This document shows positions 60,222 through 61,048 of a stretch of 61,048 nucleotides of DNA, in pieces. This DNA is from Spirochaetaceae bacterium (GTDB taxonomy: Bacteria > Spirochaetota > Spirochaetia > Treponematales > Rectinemataceae). Every line of letters begins with the position of its first letter. Positions within the stretch are counted from its first letter, which is position 1. A program made the position numbers and the translations under genes. The DNA lies in assembly GCA_025356015.1 (NCBI GenBank), contig JANXYO010000047.1, forward strand, positions 1 to 61,048, given 5' to 3'. Below the pieces are notes generated by a model. The model was not told the DNA's origin. It did not search any database and was given only the letters and a program-made list of their open reading frames with translations.

Positions 60222-61048
60222 ATGGGATCAGGTCAACGCGGGAGTATCCGCGCTCCACATTTCGCATGCCTTCCTGGCATCCTGGCTTTCATCCTGGCAG
60301 TTTCGGTGGCCGGCTGCTCGAACCCCGCGGGCCTGGTGAAAGACACCTGGACCAACTTCGACCAGAAGCAGAGCCCCGTGCCGATAGTATCGGGAGCGGT
60401 GGCCATCCCCATCTTCACTCCGGCCGCGGGGGTCTTTTCTGTCGACCAGAGCGTATCCATAGGTTGCGCGACATCGGGAACAAGCCTTTACTTTACTGTC
60501 GACGGGAGCACGCCCACGACCGCCTCGAGCCTCTATGCCGGACCCATCCCGGTCGCGGGCAACGGGACGAGCCAGACCATCAGGGTCCTGGCGGTGAAGG
60601 CGGGCTTTCTCCCGGCTTCGGCCTCCTCGGGCTATGACATCAACTACGCCCAGGTGTCGGCGCCGAACTTCTCTCCCGGCGCCGGTTCCTATGGCACCGA
60701 CCAGAACGTCACGATCAGCTGCACCACTGGCGGGGCCGTCATCCACTACACGACCGACGGGACGACTCCCACTGGCGCCTCGGCTGTGTACTCCACGCCC
60801 ATCCCCGTGTCGGGGAACGGCTCAAGCCTGACCATCAAGGCCATGGCCACCAAGTCCATGATGACCGACTCACCGGTCGCCTCGGCCCTTATCACGATCA
60901 GTTACGGCCAGGCCTCATCGCCTAACTTCTCCCCTCCCGGGGGCACATACTTCTCCGTCTTTTTCGTGAGCCTCTCATCGACGGCACCCTCGATCCGATA
61001 CACGACCGACGGAAGCACGCCGAGCTCGACGGTCGGGACCCTGGGCAG
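60222..61048 (+). CDS. chitobiase-C-like repeat lipoprotein 3, 3' end outside window
   Basis: The frame is open to the edge (275 codons). The lipobox is SVAGC (Cys32). The start MGSGQRGSIRAPHFACL parallels MGTVQRGKTRAPLFACL of lipoprotein 2. Three chitobiase-C-type repeats are visible (GTSLYFTVDGSTPTTASSLY, GAVIHYTTDGTTPTGASAVY, and PSIRYTTDGSTPSSTVGTL at the edge), one more than in its neighbours. CGGAGGA precedes the ATG. A propeller probably follows beyond the window. Confidence 0.85.
   Translation, partial: MGSGQRGSIRAPHFACLPGILAFILAVSVAGCSNPAGLVKDTWTNFDQKQSPVPIVSGAVAIPIFTPAAGVFSVDQSVSIGCATSGTSLYFTVDGSTPTTASSLYAGPIPVAGNGTSQTIRVLAVKAGFLPASASSGYDINYAQVSAPNFSPGAGSYGTDQNVTISCTTGGAVIHYTTDGTTPTGASAVYSTPIPVSGNGSSLTIKAMATKSMMTDSPVASALITISYGQASSPNFSPPGGTYFSVFFVSLSSTAPSIRYTTDGSTPSSTVGTLG

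Noticed and set aside
1-61048. tRNA, rRNA, riboswitch or insertion-sequence genes
   Set aside because: I looked for conserved tRNA/rRNA cores, transposase motifs and terminal inverted repeats and found none I could support; a covariance-model scan would be decisive.

Overview
This 61 kb window of GC-rich DNA (codons dominated by GGC, CTC, GCC and AGG) comes from a diderm, motile bacterium. Evidence includes a TolC channel, many lipoproteins with Cys lipoboxes, beta-barrel-like secreted proteins, a chemotaxis receptor and a YjfB-type motility protein. The mix of class III adenylate cyclase, HisKA_2 kinases, chitobiase-C-terminal-like lipoproteins and ribose-type ABC importers best suits a high-GC spirochaete. 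That is an inference; no rRNA, tRNA or phylogenetic marker is present to prove it.

Layout. 1-6.2 kb: a minus-strand drug-efflux operon (MarR, MFS pump, two membrane-fusion adaptors, TolC) followed by a CBS-ACT protein cut by the window edge. 6.3-12.4 kb: a membrane-anchored isoaspartyl methyltransferase coupled to a membrane spermidine-synthase-like protein, then a second MFS pump coupled to an exported hydrolase. 12.6-24.1 kb: a sugar-acid locus with a ribose-type ABC importer, UlaG lactonase, chemoreceptor, DeoR-type repressor, FGGY kinase and a divergent propeller-like protein. A repeated TCATWTTGATC-like site lies in its three control regions. 24.1-32.3 kb: DUF421 and DoxX membrane proteins, a histidine kinase with a GntR-like regulator, an acetate-type transporter, an aldo/keto reductase, and a periplasmic-binding lipoprotein coupled to a HisKA_2 kinase.

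32.3-44.3 kb is an accessory region of small enzyme genes, several of them damaged. It contains an N-terminally truncated GNAT, a methyltransferase-family gene lacking its core, a caspase-like gene with a frameshift between its catalytic His and Cys, a gutted metallo-hydrolase, a methyltransferase with deletions and a frameshift, and a serine hydrolase cut off beside an attC-like stem-loop. A 21-bp degenerate tandem repeat lies at 42.2-42.5 kb. 44.3-47.6 kb holds an AhpD-like protein, a PAS/HisKA_2 kinase, a nitroreductase and a HigBA-like toxin-antitoxin pair.

47.7-54.1 kb is a tightly coupled five-gene operon: an adenylate cyclase followed by two successive pairs of exported barrel-like protein plus lipoprotein, every junction overlapping. 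I found no named system that matches it. 54.1-56.5 kb encodes a long coiled-coil membrane protein on the other strand. 56.7 kb to the edge is a tandem family of large lipoproteins with chitobiase-C-like repeats and a predicted propeller, each with its own promoter. The first member lacks most of the propeller and the third runs off the window.
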